In this document: piece after piece, positions 44,292 to 53,517 of the stretch
Numbering within the stretch: the stretch's first letter is position 1
Layout of the letters: every line of letters starts with the position of its first letter
Origin: an uncultured Macellibacteroides sp.
GTDB lineage: Bacteria > Bacteroidota > Bacteroidia > Bacteroidales > Tannerellaceae
Reading direction: 5' to 3'
Length of the DNA stretch: 64,000 bases
Assembly (NCBI RefSeq): GCF_963667135.1
Contig: NZ_OY762974.1
Coordinates: 3,410,001 to 3,474,000, forward strand
The notes under the pieces: generated by a model
What the model saw: the letters and a program-made list of their open reading frames with translations, nothing else
Told to the model about the DNA's origin: nothing
Databases searched by the model: none
Position numbers and translations under genes: made by a program

Positions 44292-45482
44292 TTATTTAAT
44301 AACACTCAGTTCTTTTCCAACCTTAATAAAAGCTGCAATTGCTTTATCAAGATGGGCTCTGTTGTGTCCGGCCGACAGCTGAACACGGATACGGTCTTGC
44401 CCTTTGGGAACTACGGGGTAGTAAAACCCTGTAACATAGATTCCTTCTTCCAGCATACGTGAGGCAAACTCCTGGGAAAGTTTGGCATCGTATAGCATTA
44501 AAGCACAAATAGCAGACTGAGTTGGTTTGATGTCGAATCCGGCAGCAACCATTTTTTCACGGAAATAGGCTACATTTTCGACCAACTTAGCGTGCAACTC
44601 GTCGCTTTCCTTAAGTATTTTAAATACTTCCAGTCCTGCACCAACTACTGCGGGAGGAATAGAGTTTGAAAATAAATAAGGACGAGAGCGCTGACGTAAC
44701 ATGTCAACGATTTCTTTTTTACCCGTTGTAAATCCACCGATCGCACCACCAAATGCTTTTCCAAGCGTTCCTGTATGGATGTCAATACGACCATATACAT
44801 TATATTTTTCTGCAACACCACGACCGGTTTCTCCTACAACACCTGCAGAGTGACATTCGTCAACCATTACCAGTGCATCGTATTTATCCGCTAAGTCACA
44901 TATTTTGTCCATAGGAGCCACATTGCCGTCCATTGAGAAAACACCGTCGGTTACAATAATGCGGTGACGTTGACCTTGCGCTTCGATAAGCACTTTTTCA
45001 AGATCGGCCATGTCTGCATTGGCGTAGCGGTAACGTTTTGCTTTGCATAAACGAACTCCGTCAATAATAGAAGCATGATTTAATGAATCCGAAATGATAG
45101 CATCTTGTTCGCCGAACAGAGGTTCAAATACACCCCCGTTAGCATCAAAACACGCAGCGTACAGAATTGTATCTTCTGTTTGGAAGTATTCAGAAATAGC
45201 AGCTTCGAGTTGTTTGTGAATATCTTGAGTACCGCAGATAAAACGAACTGATGACATACCAAACCCATGTGTGTCCATAGCGTCTTTGGCAGCTTGGATA
45301 AGTCGAGGATTGTTAGATAACCCTAGATAGTTATTGGCGCAAAAGTTAATAACCTCTTCACCGGCATTAACCTTAATGTCGGCTTTCTGTGATGTGGTAA
45401 TAATTCTTTCGGTCTTGTATAATCCAGCAGCTTTAATCTCTGCCAGTTCATTTGCCAAGAAATCTTTCATTTTTCCGTACAT
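44292..45482 (-). CDS. kbl: Glycine C-acetyltransferase (2-amino-3-ketobutyrate CoA ligase)
   Basis: 396 residues, a PLP-dependent alpha-oxoamine synthase. Key features: INFCANNYLGLSNNPRL near 45, DSLNHASIIDGVRLCKAKRYRY, the PLP-binding DECHSAGVVGETGRG, and the Schiff-base Lys in HTGTLGKAFGGAIGG (near 245). It cleaves 2-amino-3-oxobutanoate with CoA to glycine and acetyl-CoA. Its partner threonine dehydrogenase is divergent at 45659, so the two steps of threonine catabolism share one intergenic region. Confidence 0.97.
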   Translation of the reverse strand: MYGKMKDFLANELAEIKAAGLYKTERIITTSQKADIKVNAGEEVINFCANNYLGLSNNPRLIQAAKDAMDTHGFGMSSVRFICGTQDIHKQLEAAISEYFQTEDTILYAACFDANGGVFEPLFGEQDAIISDSLNHASIIDGVRLCKAKRYRYANADMADLEKVLIEAQGQRHRIIVTDGVFSMDGNVAPMDKICDLADKYDALVMVDECHSAGVVGETGRGVAEKYNVYGRIDIHTGTLGKAFGGAIGGFTTGKKEIVDMLRQRSRPYLFSNSIPPAVVGAGLEVFKILKESDELHAKLVENVAYFREKMVAAGFDIKPTQSAICALMLYDAKLSQEFASRMLEEGIYVTGFYYPVVPKGQDRIRVQLSAGHNRAHLDKAIAAFIKVGKELSVIK

Positions 45483-45617
45483 GACTTTTGTGTTTTGTTA
45501 GTTAAAACTTTTTTTGAGTTTTTTAATTTGTATTTTTGGAGTGACAAAGTTCTAAATAATTTCTCAATATTGAATTAAAATATTACCCGAAAATTATCTA
45601 AACTATTTTATTCTCCA

Positions 45618-45625
45618 TACATTTG
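45618..45625 (+). promoter_or_regulatory. Promoter -7 box of the threonine dehydrogenase gene
   Basis: TACATTTG matches TAnnTTTG and lies 34 bp before the ATG at 45659. An upstream TTG that would otherwise open the frame is inside this box. Confidence 0.7.
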
Positions 45626-45658
45626 CACCGGAAAAAACTTAAAACACATTTAAACGGA

Positions 45659-46612
45659 ATGAAAAATGTATTAATCATTGGTTCGACTGGTCAGATAGGA
45701 TCAGAACTAACCATGGAATTAAGGAAGCGTTACAATGGAAATATCGTTGCAGGATATATACCAGGTCAGGAACCCAAAGGGGATTTACTTGAATCAGGAC
45801 CTTCTGCTATTGTTGATATTACCAACGAACAACAGATTGCCGAAACAGTTTCAAAGTACGAGATCGACACTATTTACAATTTAGCAGCATTGCTTTCTGC
45901 TGTAGCTGAAGCAAAACCCCAACTTGCCTGGAAGATTGGTATGGGCGGTTTGTTCAATGTCCTTGAAGTAGCAAGGGAAATGAATTGTGCTGTATTTACT
46001 CCCAGCTCTATTGGAGTATTTGGAAACAATACTCCGAAAGATAAAACACCTCAGGATACAATCCGCAATCCGCGTACCATGTATGGGGTAACCAAAGTTT
46101 CCGGCGAATTGTTGAGCGATTATTATAATATTCGTTTTGGAGTGGATACTCGTTCGGTTCGTTTTCCGGGATTGATTTCAAATGTAACACCTCCGGGTGG
46201 TGGAACAACAGACTATGCGGTTGATATCTACTATGAAGCAGTAAAAACAGGTCATTTTGTATGTCCTATTGCAGCCGGAACATTCATGGATATGATGTAT
46301 ATGCCAGATGCATTGCGTGCAGCCATCGATATAATGGAAGCAGATCCTACTCGTTTAATTCACAGGAATTCTTTCAATATTGCAGCGATGAGCTTTGATC
46401 CTGAAATCATTGCAGCAAGCATTCGTAAGTACATTCCTGGTTTTACTATTGAATACAAAGTTGATCCGTTGCGCCAGAGTATAGCCGAATCATGGCCAAA
46501 CTCGCTGGACGATACTTGTGCACGTAAAGAATGGGATTGGGCACCAACATACGATCTCGATATGATGACACAGGATATGTTGAAAGTGTTGAAAGCTAAA
46601 TTCAACAAATAA
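45659..46612 (+). CDS. SDR-type L-threonine 3-dehydrogenase
   Basis: 317 residues from the ATG at 45659; the upstream in-frame TTG at 45623 is in the promoter. Rossmann motif VLIIGSTGQIGSEL at the N-terminus (GxxGxxG), and the YxxxK catalytic pair in TMYGVTKVSGELL near 145. Length and sequence (FPGLISNVTPPGGGTTDYAVDIYYEAV) match the short-chain dehydrogenase/epimerase-like threonine dehydrogenases of Bacteroidetes and vertebrates rather than the zinc-dependent E. coli type. It makes 2-amino-3-oxobutanoate with NAD+, the substrate of the divergent kbl product. Confidence 0.92.
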   Translation: MKNVLIIGSTGQIGSELTMELRKRYNGNIVAGYIPGQEPKGDLLESGPSAIVDITNEQQIAETVSKYEIDTIYNLAALLSAVAEAKPQLAWKIGMGGLFNVLEVAREMNCAVFTPSSIGVFGNNTPKDKTPQDTIRNPRTMYGVTKVSGELLSDYYNIRFGVDTRSVRFPGLISNVTPPGGGTTDYAVDIYYEAVKTGHFVCPIAAGTFMDMMYMPDALRAAIDIMEADPTRLIHRNSFNIAAMSFDPEIIAASIRKYIPGFTIEYKVDPLRQSIAESWPNSLDDTCARKEWDWAPTYDLDMMTQDMLKVLKAKFNK

Positions 46613-46630
46613 CATTCAACAAGTAGCATA

Positions 46631-46671
46631 AAGAGAGGGTGAATCACGATGTGATTTCACTCTCTTTTTTT
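46631..46671. terminator. Hairpin terminator between convergent genes
   Basis: AGAGAGGGTGAATCAC and GTGATTTCACTCTCT form a stem with one mismatch around a short loop, followed by a run of nine T. It follows the threonine dehydrogenase stop. Confidence 0.85.
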
Positions 46672-46687
46672 TTAGAATCAACGCAAT

Positions 46688-47536
46688 TTATTTAATTGAT
46701 GTGATTGCATCACGCAGCTTTGAGTAACTGAATGTGTATCCATTATTTAAAAGAACCTCAGGAAAGGCTTGTTGCCCCTTTGTGATCAGGATATGACTTT
46801 CCCCCAGGAGAAGTTTTAATACAAACGACGGAATAGAGAACCAGCAGGGTTTCCGTAATACTTGAGCAACTGTTTTACAGAATTGCTTATTTGTTGTAAT
46901 TTCTGGAGAAGTCAGATTTACAATCCCGCATATTGAGCTATTATCGATAATAAATGCAAAAGCATGTAGCAGATCTTCCATATGAATCCACGAAAAACCT
47001 TGTTTGCCACTTCCTAATGTACTGCCAAAATAAAAACGGAAAGGCGTCAGCATTATAGGAGCTGCCCCTCCATCTGCACCAAGTACAACTCCCAGTCTGG
47101 CTATCACTAAACGGGTCGTGGATTTTAACTGTGAAGCTTCATTCTCCCATGCTTTACAAACCTGCGCTAAAAAATCGGCACTCATAGATTGACTGGATTC
47201 ATTGTGAATTCCATTTGATGCATAGATCCCAACAGCAGAAACGGAAATAAATAAAGACGGAGCGTTACCGAGATTATTTATAGCGATAACAAGTTGCCTG
47301 GTCGTATCAACACGGCTATTCATTATTTCTTGTTTGTATGCTTTTGTCCATCGTCCGTTAATGGAAGCTCCGGCTAGATTAACAACTACATCGCACATTG
47401 CAAGTGAATTACTCAGCATAACAGGAGAGGAGAGAACCGCCCGTGTAAGTGGAATAACTTCATATCCTTTATTCCTAAAAAAGGATATTAAATGTTTTCC
47501 TATAAATCCAGAACTACCACTAATTGCAATTTTCAT
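46688..47536 (-). CDS. TIGR01777-type NAD-dependent epimerase family protein
   Basis: 282 residues from the ATG at 47536; a longer frame from 47566 adds ten unconserved residues. Rossmann motif MKIAISGSSGFIGKHLISFF (GxxGxxG) and the central VNLAGASINGRWT and SAVGIYA segments are hallmarks of this SDR subfamily; the C-terminal part has the DUF1731-like VLRKPCWFSIPSFVLKLLLGE. The natural substrate is unknown. Cytoplasmic. Confidence 0.9.
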   Translation of the reverse strand: MKIAISGSSGFIGKHLISFFRNKGYEVIPLTRAVLSSPVMLSNSLAMCDVVVNLAGASINGRWTKAYKQEIMNSRVDTTRQLVIAINNLGNAPSLFISVSAVGIYASNGIHNESSQSMSADFLAQVCKAWENEASQLKSTTRLVIARLGVVLGADGGAAPIMLTPFRFYFGSTLGSGKQGFSWIHMEDLLHAFAFIIDNSSICGIVNLTSPEITTNKQFCKTVAQVLRKPCWFSIPSFVLKLLLGESHILITKGQQAFPEVLLNNGYTFSYSKLRDAITSIK

Positions 47537-47635
47537 ATTTCGTAAATCTATTATGTCAATACCCAATAATAGTCATATTTATTAATACATATAAATGATA
47601 CATATTGTTCTGCAAATGAATATTTTTTGATGTCT

Positions 47636-48892
47636 TTACAAGAGAACAGCGACCGACCCACCCAAAGTGATAATATTGGTAAGACGTAATGAATTTCTAA
47701 AAGGAGACTGCATAACACTGTAATCTATAAAGAATCGGAATCCCAAGTTATGCTTAGCTAGGAAAGTCATTGAAACACCTGTGCCAACTGCAAGACTATG
47801 GGTATTACCAAAAGAAACAGACTTGAGGGTAGTCGCGGGAGTATAATTATACCCAACAAGTGCTTTAGATCCCAAAAGCCAGTATGAGGAAAGGGGGTAT
47901 GAAAAATAAGGTCCTGCATATATTGAAATCATATCTAACTGAGTCGTTTCCAAATCTCCCACAAATGAGACTGGCATATTTGCAACGGTAGTTCTGCATC
48001 CTATGCCAATATGCTTATTAAAAAAATAAGCTCCTTCAAATCCGGCATTACTTCCTGTATACATATCAAAATGAAGATTTTCATTTATTTCATGTTCCCC
48101 TGGCATTAAGTTGAATCCGAGGTAGAGGCCTGCAAATGAGGGCTTATTTTCTATGTTAAATGGTTTAAGGTCAATTGGTTTACGCAAAATTCCTTTGTTT
48201 TTGAATAATAAATCTGCAAAGTAATATCCTAGCTCTGTAGAAATTATTCCTATACCAGCCCCCACCATAACGTCAGACATCCAATGCTTATTATTAAGCT
48301 GTCTCGTTATACCTGTAACTGCAGCTAATGAATAAGCTCCAATGCTATATAATGGACTACGAGTGAGCCCATATTCTTTGTGCATCATTGTTGCAGTCAT
48401 AAATGCTGTTGCAGTATGACCTGATGGAAATGAGTGATTATTTGAACCATCAGGACGTTTTACCTGAGTTGTATTTTTTAACAAGTTAACTGTTGATGCC
48501 ATGATTGCCGCTGAAAAAGCATCCGAGACCAGCATTCGTCCCCATGAACTTCGTCCCTTTATCCCGGCGCTTTTTATTCCCAACATAGCCATCGCTGGAA
48601 AGTATTGCATTATATCATCATAATGGTAGCTAAACTTAGGTAAGTATGCATTTCTGAGATTACTAAAATGATCGTCTTCTTGTTTTACAATTATTCCCCC
48701 TAAAATTAGCGGGGCCCCGATAAATGTCATCTGATAACCTCTTGTTGAAGTTGCTTTATCTACTGATTTCATCATCTTTCCCCATGCAGACAAAGGCACA
48801 TACTGTGTAGAATCACGTTGTGCATGCATTTGTCGGCAAGTCGTAAACAAACAAATTATTATCAATAGCCTAATCGTAAATCTTTTCATCAA
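47636..48892 (-). CDS. PAP2-family phosphatase with C-terminal beta-rich extension
   Basis: 418 residues, N-terminal signal (LIIICLFTTCRQMHAQ). PAP2 motifs: KNTTQVKRPDGS (C1), SFPSGHTATAFM (C2) and GITRQLNNKHWMSDVMVG (C3) with the catalytic His pair and Asp, about 135-215. Such enzymes dephosphorylate lipid phosphates (lipid A, undecaprenyl-PP, phosphatidate) at the outer face of a membrane. The last 170 residues have alternating short beta segments with aromatic ends (FDMYTGSNAGFEGAYFF, DMISIYAGPYFSYPL, TNIITLGGSVAVLL), like an outer-membrane barrel, an uncommon but known arrangement. Confidence 0.9.
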   Translation of the reverse strand: MMKRFTIRLLIIICLFTTCRQMHAQRDSTQYVPLSAWGKMMKSVDKATSTRGYQMTFIGAPLILGGIIVKQEDDHFSNLRNAYLPKFSYHYDDIMQYFPAMAMLGIKSAGIKGRSSWGRMLVSDAFSAAIMASTVNLLKNTTQVKRPDGSNNHSFPSGHTATAFMTATMMHKEYGLTRSPLYSIGAYSLAAVTGITRQLNNKHWMSDVMVGAGIGIISTELGYYFADLLFKNKGILRKPIDLKPFNIENKPSFAGLYLGFNLMPGEHEINENLHFDMYTGSNAGFEGAYFFNKHIGIGCRTTVANMPVSFVGDLETTQLDMISIYAGPYFSYPLSSYWLLGSKALVGYNYTPATTLKSVSFGNTHSLAVGTGVSMTFLAKHNLGFRFFIDYSVMQSPFRNSLRLTNIITLGGSVAVLL

Positions 48893-48953
48893 GTCACCAA
48901 TTATACATTATATTTATAAATTGCCCAAAGTAAGCAATTATTATTGGTTTTAT

Positions 48954-49598
48954 TTATGGAGCCAACCTTTCTATTTTCCAGGTATTATCTTCCTGAAGAG
49001 TATATAGAAAGCGATCGTGCAGACGGCTTTCTCTTCCTTGCCAAAACTCAATCCGATAAGGTGTAACTGCATATCCTCCCCAATTTGATGGTCTTTCAAC
49101 ATCGCGTCCAAGGTAACGAAGGGATTCCTGCATAAACGCTTTTACAATAACGCCCCGGTTTGGAATAGGTCGGCTTTGTGGGGATATTCGGGCACCAATA
49201 CGACTTTTATAAGGTCTGGTTTTAAAGTAGGCATCGGATTCTTCGGACGATACTTTTTGAGCTATACCTTCAACATGAACTTGTCTTTCAAGCTGATGCC
49301 AAAGGAATGTTAGAGAAATATAGGGATTGTTTGCGAGATGTTGTCCTTTTCTACCTTCATAGTTTGTATAAAAAACAAATTGGCCATTACGCAGTTCTTT
49401 TAATAATACACAACGGGTGGAGGGCCTTCCCTCGGGCGACACAGTCCCTACCAATACCGCAGTCGGTTCGTCTACCTGCGAAGATATAGCTTCTTCGAGC
49501 CATTTATTAAATTGTTCTAGCGGATTCTCATTCAAATCTTTCCTTCGTAATCCTCCACGGGTATAATCTTTTCGTATATTCGCTATATTTGTTTTCAT
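48954..49598 (-). CDS. pdxH: Pyridoxamine 5'-phosphate oxidase
   Basis: 214 residues, full length. NIRKDYTRGGLRRKDLNENPLEQFNKWLEEA at the N-terminus, FMN-binding RPSTRCVLLKELRNGQFVFYTNYEGRKG, and the C-terminal substrate motif FWQGRESRLHDRFLYT with WKIERLAP. It oxidises PNP and PMP to pyridoxal 5'-phosphate with FMN and O2; in an anaerobe it points to oxygen tolerance or another electron acceptor. Monocistronic by spacing. Confidence 0.97.
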   Translation of the reverse strand: MKTNIANIRKDYTRGGLRRKDLNENPLEQFNKWLEEAISSQVDEPTAVLVGTVSPEGRPSTRCVLLKELRNGQFVFYTNYEGRKGQHLANNPYISLTFLWHQLERQVHVEGIAQKVSSEESDAYFKTRPYKSRIGARISPQSRPIPNRGVIVKAFMQESLRYLGRDVERPSNWGGYAVTPYRIEFWQGRESRLHDRFLYTLQEDNTWKIERLAP

Positions 49599-49676
49599 AC
49601 AGATGTTTACATTTATTAGTTAATCAACAAAATAATGCGGTAAATAGTTTCCGACGGGATGTAGCATCCCCCGGCT

Positions 49677-50945
49677 TCAGACAGACTTATGCGTATCAAC
49701 AATAGCAGCGACTGTAGCGTCTCCGGTAACATTTACAGCAGTCCGCAACATGTCAAGCGGTCTGTCTATACCTAATATCAGAGCTAAACCTTCGGCAGGT
49801 ATGCCAACTGAAGCAAGTACCATCGTTAGAATTACATAGCTGCCACCCGGAATACTTGGGGTACCTATCGAGGAAATGATTGTCATTACCAGTATCGTTA
49901 GTATCTGTATATAGGAGAGTTCAATACCTATTACCTGAGCAATAAATAAAACAGCTATGGCTTGATAACAACTTGTTCCATCCATATTAACTGTAGCTCC
50001 CACCGGAAGGACAAAGGATGTTACTTCGTTTGATACTCCCAGTTTTTTCTCGGTTGTTTCCATATTGAGGGGCAAGGTGGCAGCACTGGAACTGGTTGTA
50101 AAAGCAAATAATTGCACAGGATACATTGTCCGAATAAAGAAACCGGGTTTTAGTTTGGTGAAAAAGTAAATTAAAACCGGATAGAAACCCCACAATAAAA
50201 AAATAAGTCCTCCAATTACAGTAACAGCATAAACTGCAAGAGCCCCAAACATACTAAGATTACCAGAGAAATCGATGACAAGACCAGCCATTAATGCCGC
50301 CACTCCGTAAGGTGCAAACAAAATAACAAAATCGATAACCTTTAATAGTATATGGTATAAAGAGTCGAATAGTTGTTCAATTGGTACTATTTTAGTCCGC
50401 TCTATGCATAGAGCGGCAATACCAAACAGAATGGCAAAAAATATTACCTGCAACATTTTGCGATTATCACTGGTAGCTGCCACAATATTATCGGGCACTA
50501 CTTCTTCAAGAAACGAAAGGGGACCGCTGTCTTTCATGCTTTCTGCTTCGACTTTTTTTTGTTCTACAACCGCCTGATAGCTTTCCTGCATGGAAGTAAC
50601 GTATTCTCTGTCTACAAATTGACCTGGTTTTACAACTAATCCTAAAGATATCCCGACTGTAACAGCAAAGGCTGTAGTTAGGAGATAAAGCGAAATGGCT
50701 CTTAGTCCAATACGTGAAAATTTTCCAATATCGGATAGTCCGATAACACCCTTTACCAGCGAAACAAATACCAATGGAACAGCAATTAGCTGTAATAACC
50801 TGATAAAAACCTGTCCCCAGGGACGTACCCAGTCATTAACAAACTTGGTTACACCAAACGATAATGCTGCAACACCTATTAAAATACCAATAAGCATTCC
50901 TATCAATATCTTTGCGTATAGGGGGATGGAAATAGATCTTTTCAT
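49677..50945 (-). CDS. Dicarboxylate/amino acid:cation symporter (DAACS family)
   Basis: 422 residues, eight transmembrane segments plus two re-entrant loops. Diagnostic motifs are the Ser-rich hairpin FTTSSSAATLPLNMETTEKKLGV (about 285) and PVGATVNMDGTSCYQAIAVLFIAQ (the NMDGT sodium-site motif). It imports glutamate, aspartate or C4-dicarboxylates with Na+ or H+ across the inner membrane; which substrate is not decidable by reading. A periplasmic-loop insertion around 125-150 is hydrophilic. Confidence 0.95.
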   Translation of the reverse strand: MKRSISIPLYAKILIGMLIGILIGVAALSFGVTKFVNDWVRPWGQVFIRLLQLIAVPLVFVSLVKGVIGLSDIGKFSRIGLRAISLYLLTTAFAVTVGISLGLVVKPGQFVDREYVTSMQESYQAVVEQKKVEAESMKDSGPLSFLEEVVPDNIVAATSDNRKMLQVIFFAILFGIAALCIERTKIVPIEQLFDSLYHILLKVIDFVILFAPYGVAALMAGLVIDFSGNLSMFGALAVYAVTVIGGLIFLLWGFYPVLIYFFTKLKPGFFIRTMYPVQLFAFTTSSSAATLPLNMETTEKKLGVSNEVTSFVLPVGATVNMDGTSCYQAIAVLFIAQVIGIELSYIQILTILVMTIISSIGTPSIPGGSYVILTMVLASVGIPAEGLALILGIDRPLDMLRTAVNVTGDATVAAIVDTHKSV

Positions 50946-51077
50946 TTATCAGAATTTATTATTTGAATACAGCAAAAGTAGACGAAAGATATTCTTTATG
51001 CAAATTTATGTGTAAAATTGATTTTTATAATTGTATTGTGGTTTCATTATGAAGTTAAATGATTAAATACTGTGTCT

Positions 51078-51902
51078 TTATAAATCAATATGGCCTGGAA
51101 TCGAATCTAACTGAAAGTAATCAGATTCCACATGATCAGGGTAAACCTTAACAATACGGATACCCGATTTGTCTTTTCCTATTTGCATTCCCAAAGCGCT
51201 GGTTACATTCATTTTGAACAGACCAACCTGACCGGACGCATTGTGATGCAGATGACCGGCAAACATATTTCCAACGTTATATTTTTCAAATAGGCCAATA
51301 TATGTGTTCCGTTTTGCCGTTGGAAAATTTTCGTATTTGTCCGGTTCATCTATCGAATTGACAAACAACGGATGATGACCAAATACAATTCTATGATTGC
51401 ATTTTTGAGAATTCTCCAATACTTTATTCAGCCAGACAAATTGGGAATCTTCGCTATCTTTTGAACCGGCCCATATTACCTGCGTGTTTAGTCCGATAAA
51501 ACAAGTACCGTTTACCTGAAACGAAAAGCAATCGTATCCGTACTCATCAATATAATTTTTAAGAGATTCTTTTGTGGGTTGCTGTCCTACATCATGATTT
51601 CCGGGAGTAAGGTAGACAGGTATATTTTTTCTTATCAGGCTACAGATTCGTTTAAACTCTTTGATCTGTTCGGGATTATTCCCGTCATTAACCAAATCGC
51701 CTGTAACAACAACGAAACGGGGGGATAGTTTATTAATAGCACTAACAGCTTTTTCCATCAATGCTGTTTCTTTTACAAACTCTTTATTCCCTTCAAACAT
51801 TCCAAACTGAGGATCCGTAAGCTGAACAAAATAGAAAGGATCTTGCGCTGATACAAGTAATGGGAATAGTAAGTAAATTAAAAAGGTCAACGTCTTTTTC
51901 AT
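51078..51902 (-). CDS. Secreted metallophosphoesterase (CPPED1/CSTP1-like)
   Basis: 274 residues with Sec signal (LLFPLLVSAQ). Calcineurin-like motifs in order: FVQLTDPQFG (motif I, here DxQ where most members have DxH), VVTGDLVNDG, TPGNHDV, FGHHPLF and FAGHLHHN. The DPQ variant of motif I is the one I associate with the CPPED1/CSTP1 branch. It probably hydrolyses phosphoesters in the periplasm; the substrate is unknown. Divergent from the purine/pyrimidine permease. Confidence 0.92.
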   Translation of the reverse strand: MKKTLTFLIYLLFPLLVSAQDPFYFVQLTDPQFGMFEGNKEFVKETALMEKAVSAINKLSPRFVVVTGDLVNDGNNPEQIKEFKRICSLIRKNIPVYLTPGNHDVGQQPTKESLKNYIDEYGYDCFSFQVNGTCFIGLNTQVIWAGSKDSEDSQFVWLNKVLENSQKCNHRIVFGHHPLFVNSIDEPDKYENFPTAKRNTYIGLFEKYNVGNMFAGHLHHNASGQVGLFKMNVTSALGMQIGKDKSGIRIVKVYPDHVESDYFQLDSIPGHIDL

Positions 51903-51975
51903 ACTGGAACTGATATTTTAGGTATTTAGTCTGTAAAGATAAATTATTTTGGTAATAGAGTACATAGAAATTTAC

Positions 51976-51983
51976 TATCTTTA
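51976..51983 (+). promoter_or_regulatory. Putative -7 box of the NCS2 permease gene
   Basis: TATCTTTA, one base off TAnnTTTG, lies 31 bp before the ATG at 52015, which argues against the longer reading frame that would begin at 51949. Confidence 0.5.
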
Positions 51984-52014
51984 CACATATATATATAGAA
52001 CTAAATTACAGGAT

Positions 52015-53283
52015 ATGAAATATGGATTGAATGATAAACCTTCTTTATTTCCTATGTTGCTTTACGGGCTGCAGTGGTTTGTTATATCGGTCCCTTCAAT
52101 TATTATTCTGGGAGCGATAACAGCCGAAATGAACAATTCAGACATGTCTGCACAAATCCTTTATATGCAGAAACTATTTGCCCTAATTGGATTTGGATTG
52201 ATTGTTCAGGTTCTTTGGGGACACAGACTACCTTTGATTATAGGTCCGGCATCAGTCTTGCTTGTTGGCATAATAGCGGCAACATCCGAAAGAGCAGATG
52301 CTGTGAATACTTCGATTTTTCTGGGTGGCTGCTTTTTGTTTATTCTTGGTGCAAGTGGGTTGTTCGATAAAATACAAAGAATATTTACTCCACGTATAGT
52401 ATCTGTTATTTTAGCCCTGATTGCCTTTACTTTGGCTCCGGTTATTTTGCATCTTATTTTTGGTAGCAATGGGCCTATTCTTTTTAACTTTCTACTTGCT
52501 TTTTTTCTTTCTCTTTTTATGATTTATATGAATAATCGACTACAAGGAGTGTGGCGATCTACAGTTGTTCTTTTGGGACTTATACTAGGAATGTTTATCT
52601 ATTTTCTTTTTAATAATACATTCTCTTTAATTTGGGTAACCGAAGTTTCCTCTTTTACTCCATCTTCGTTGTTAAATTTTCATTTTAAAATAGATGGAGG
52701 CGTAATCTTGTCGTTTTTGTTCTGTTATGTAGCACTAATTGTAAATGAATTAGGCTCAATCCAGTCGGTAGGCCATCAAATAGGTGCTTCGGCCATGAAT
52801 AACAGAAGACGGCGGGGAATTTGTGCTACCGGATTGTTAAATTCCTTTTCCGGATTGTTAGGTGTGATAGGCCCCGTAGATTACTCATTAAGTCCGGGAG
52901 TTATCTCGGCAACAGGGTGTGCCTCCAGATATCCATTGATTCCCGCTGGAATTGGATTGATTATTTGCGCTTTTTTCCCGTCGTTAATAGGAATGATTAG
53001 CTCGATTCCGGATGTTGTTGTTGGAACCATCCTTCTTTATCTTATGGGATCACAACTCTCGGCGGCCCTGCAGATGATAGCCCGGGAAAAAGCTGTTGAA
53101 ACATTCAACAGCGGCCTCATTATAGGGTTTCCCCTGATGGTTGCATTGTTGGTTGCCTTTGCTCCCGAAGCAGCATTAGCACAGCTACCTTCTTTGCTAC
53201 GTCCCATCCTTGGTAATGGTTTTGTGATGGGCACAATTACAGTTTTATTTCTGGAACATATTGTTTTCAAAGAAGAAAAATAG
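52015..53283 (+). CDS. Xanthine/uracil permease family (NCS2) transporter
   Basis: 422 residues from the ATG at 52015 (preceded by AGGA); an upstream frame begins before the likely promoter. About 12-14 membrane segments. The N-terminal YGLNDKPSLFPMLLYGLQWFVISVPSIIILGAI is typical of the nucleobase-cation-symport-2 family, as are LPLIIGPASVL and the substrate-region Glu in CYVALIVNELGSIQSVGH (near 243). It imports purine or pyrimidine bases. Probably part of the salvage capacity with upp and the nucleoside permease. Confidence 0.92.
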   Translation: MKYGLNDKPSLFPMLLYGLQWFVISVPSIIILGAITAEMNNSDMSAQILYMQKLFALIGFGLIVQVLWGHRLPLIIGPASVLLVGIIAATSERADAVNTSIFLGGCFLFILGASGLFDKIQRIFTPRIVSVILALIAFTLAPVILHLIFGSNGPILFNFLLAFFLSLFMIYMNNRLQGVWRSTVVLLGLILGMFIYFLFNNTFSLIWVTEVSSFTPSSLLNFHFKIDGGVILSFLFCYVALIVNELGSIQSVGHQIGASAMNNRRRRGICATGLLNSFSGLLGVIGPVDYSLSPGVISATGCASRYPLIPAGIGLIICAFFPSLIGMISSIPDVVVGTILLYLMGSQLSAALQMIAREKAVETFNSGLIIGFPLMVALLVAFAPEAALAQLPSLLRPILGNGFVMGTITVLFLEHIVFKEEK

Positions 53284-53517
53284 CCGTAACGTAAGCCCAT
53301 TAAGTATGCACGAAAAATAATTGATGCTAGTTTTTTGCAAATTCCAAAATATTTGGTTAGGTTTGCAAAGGTATACGAGTTAACCATTATTCTGCCATTG
53401 GTGCAGATTGGTCTATTATAACAATTTCCTTCCCCTATTTGAATCCTATTATTATTTTGACGGGCAAGCTGTGTTTTGCTATGCGTGTATTTATTCCTTA
53501 GATTTAAAATAAATAAT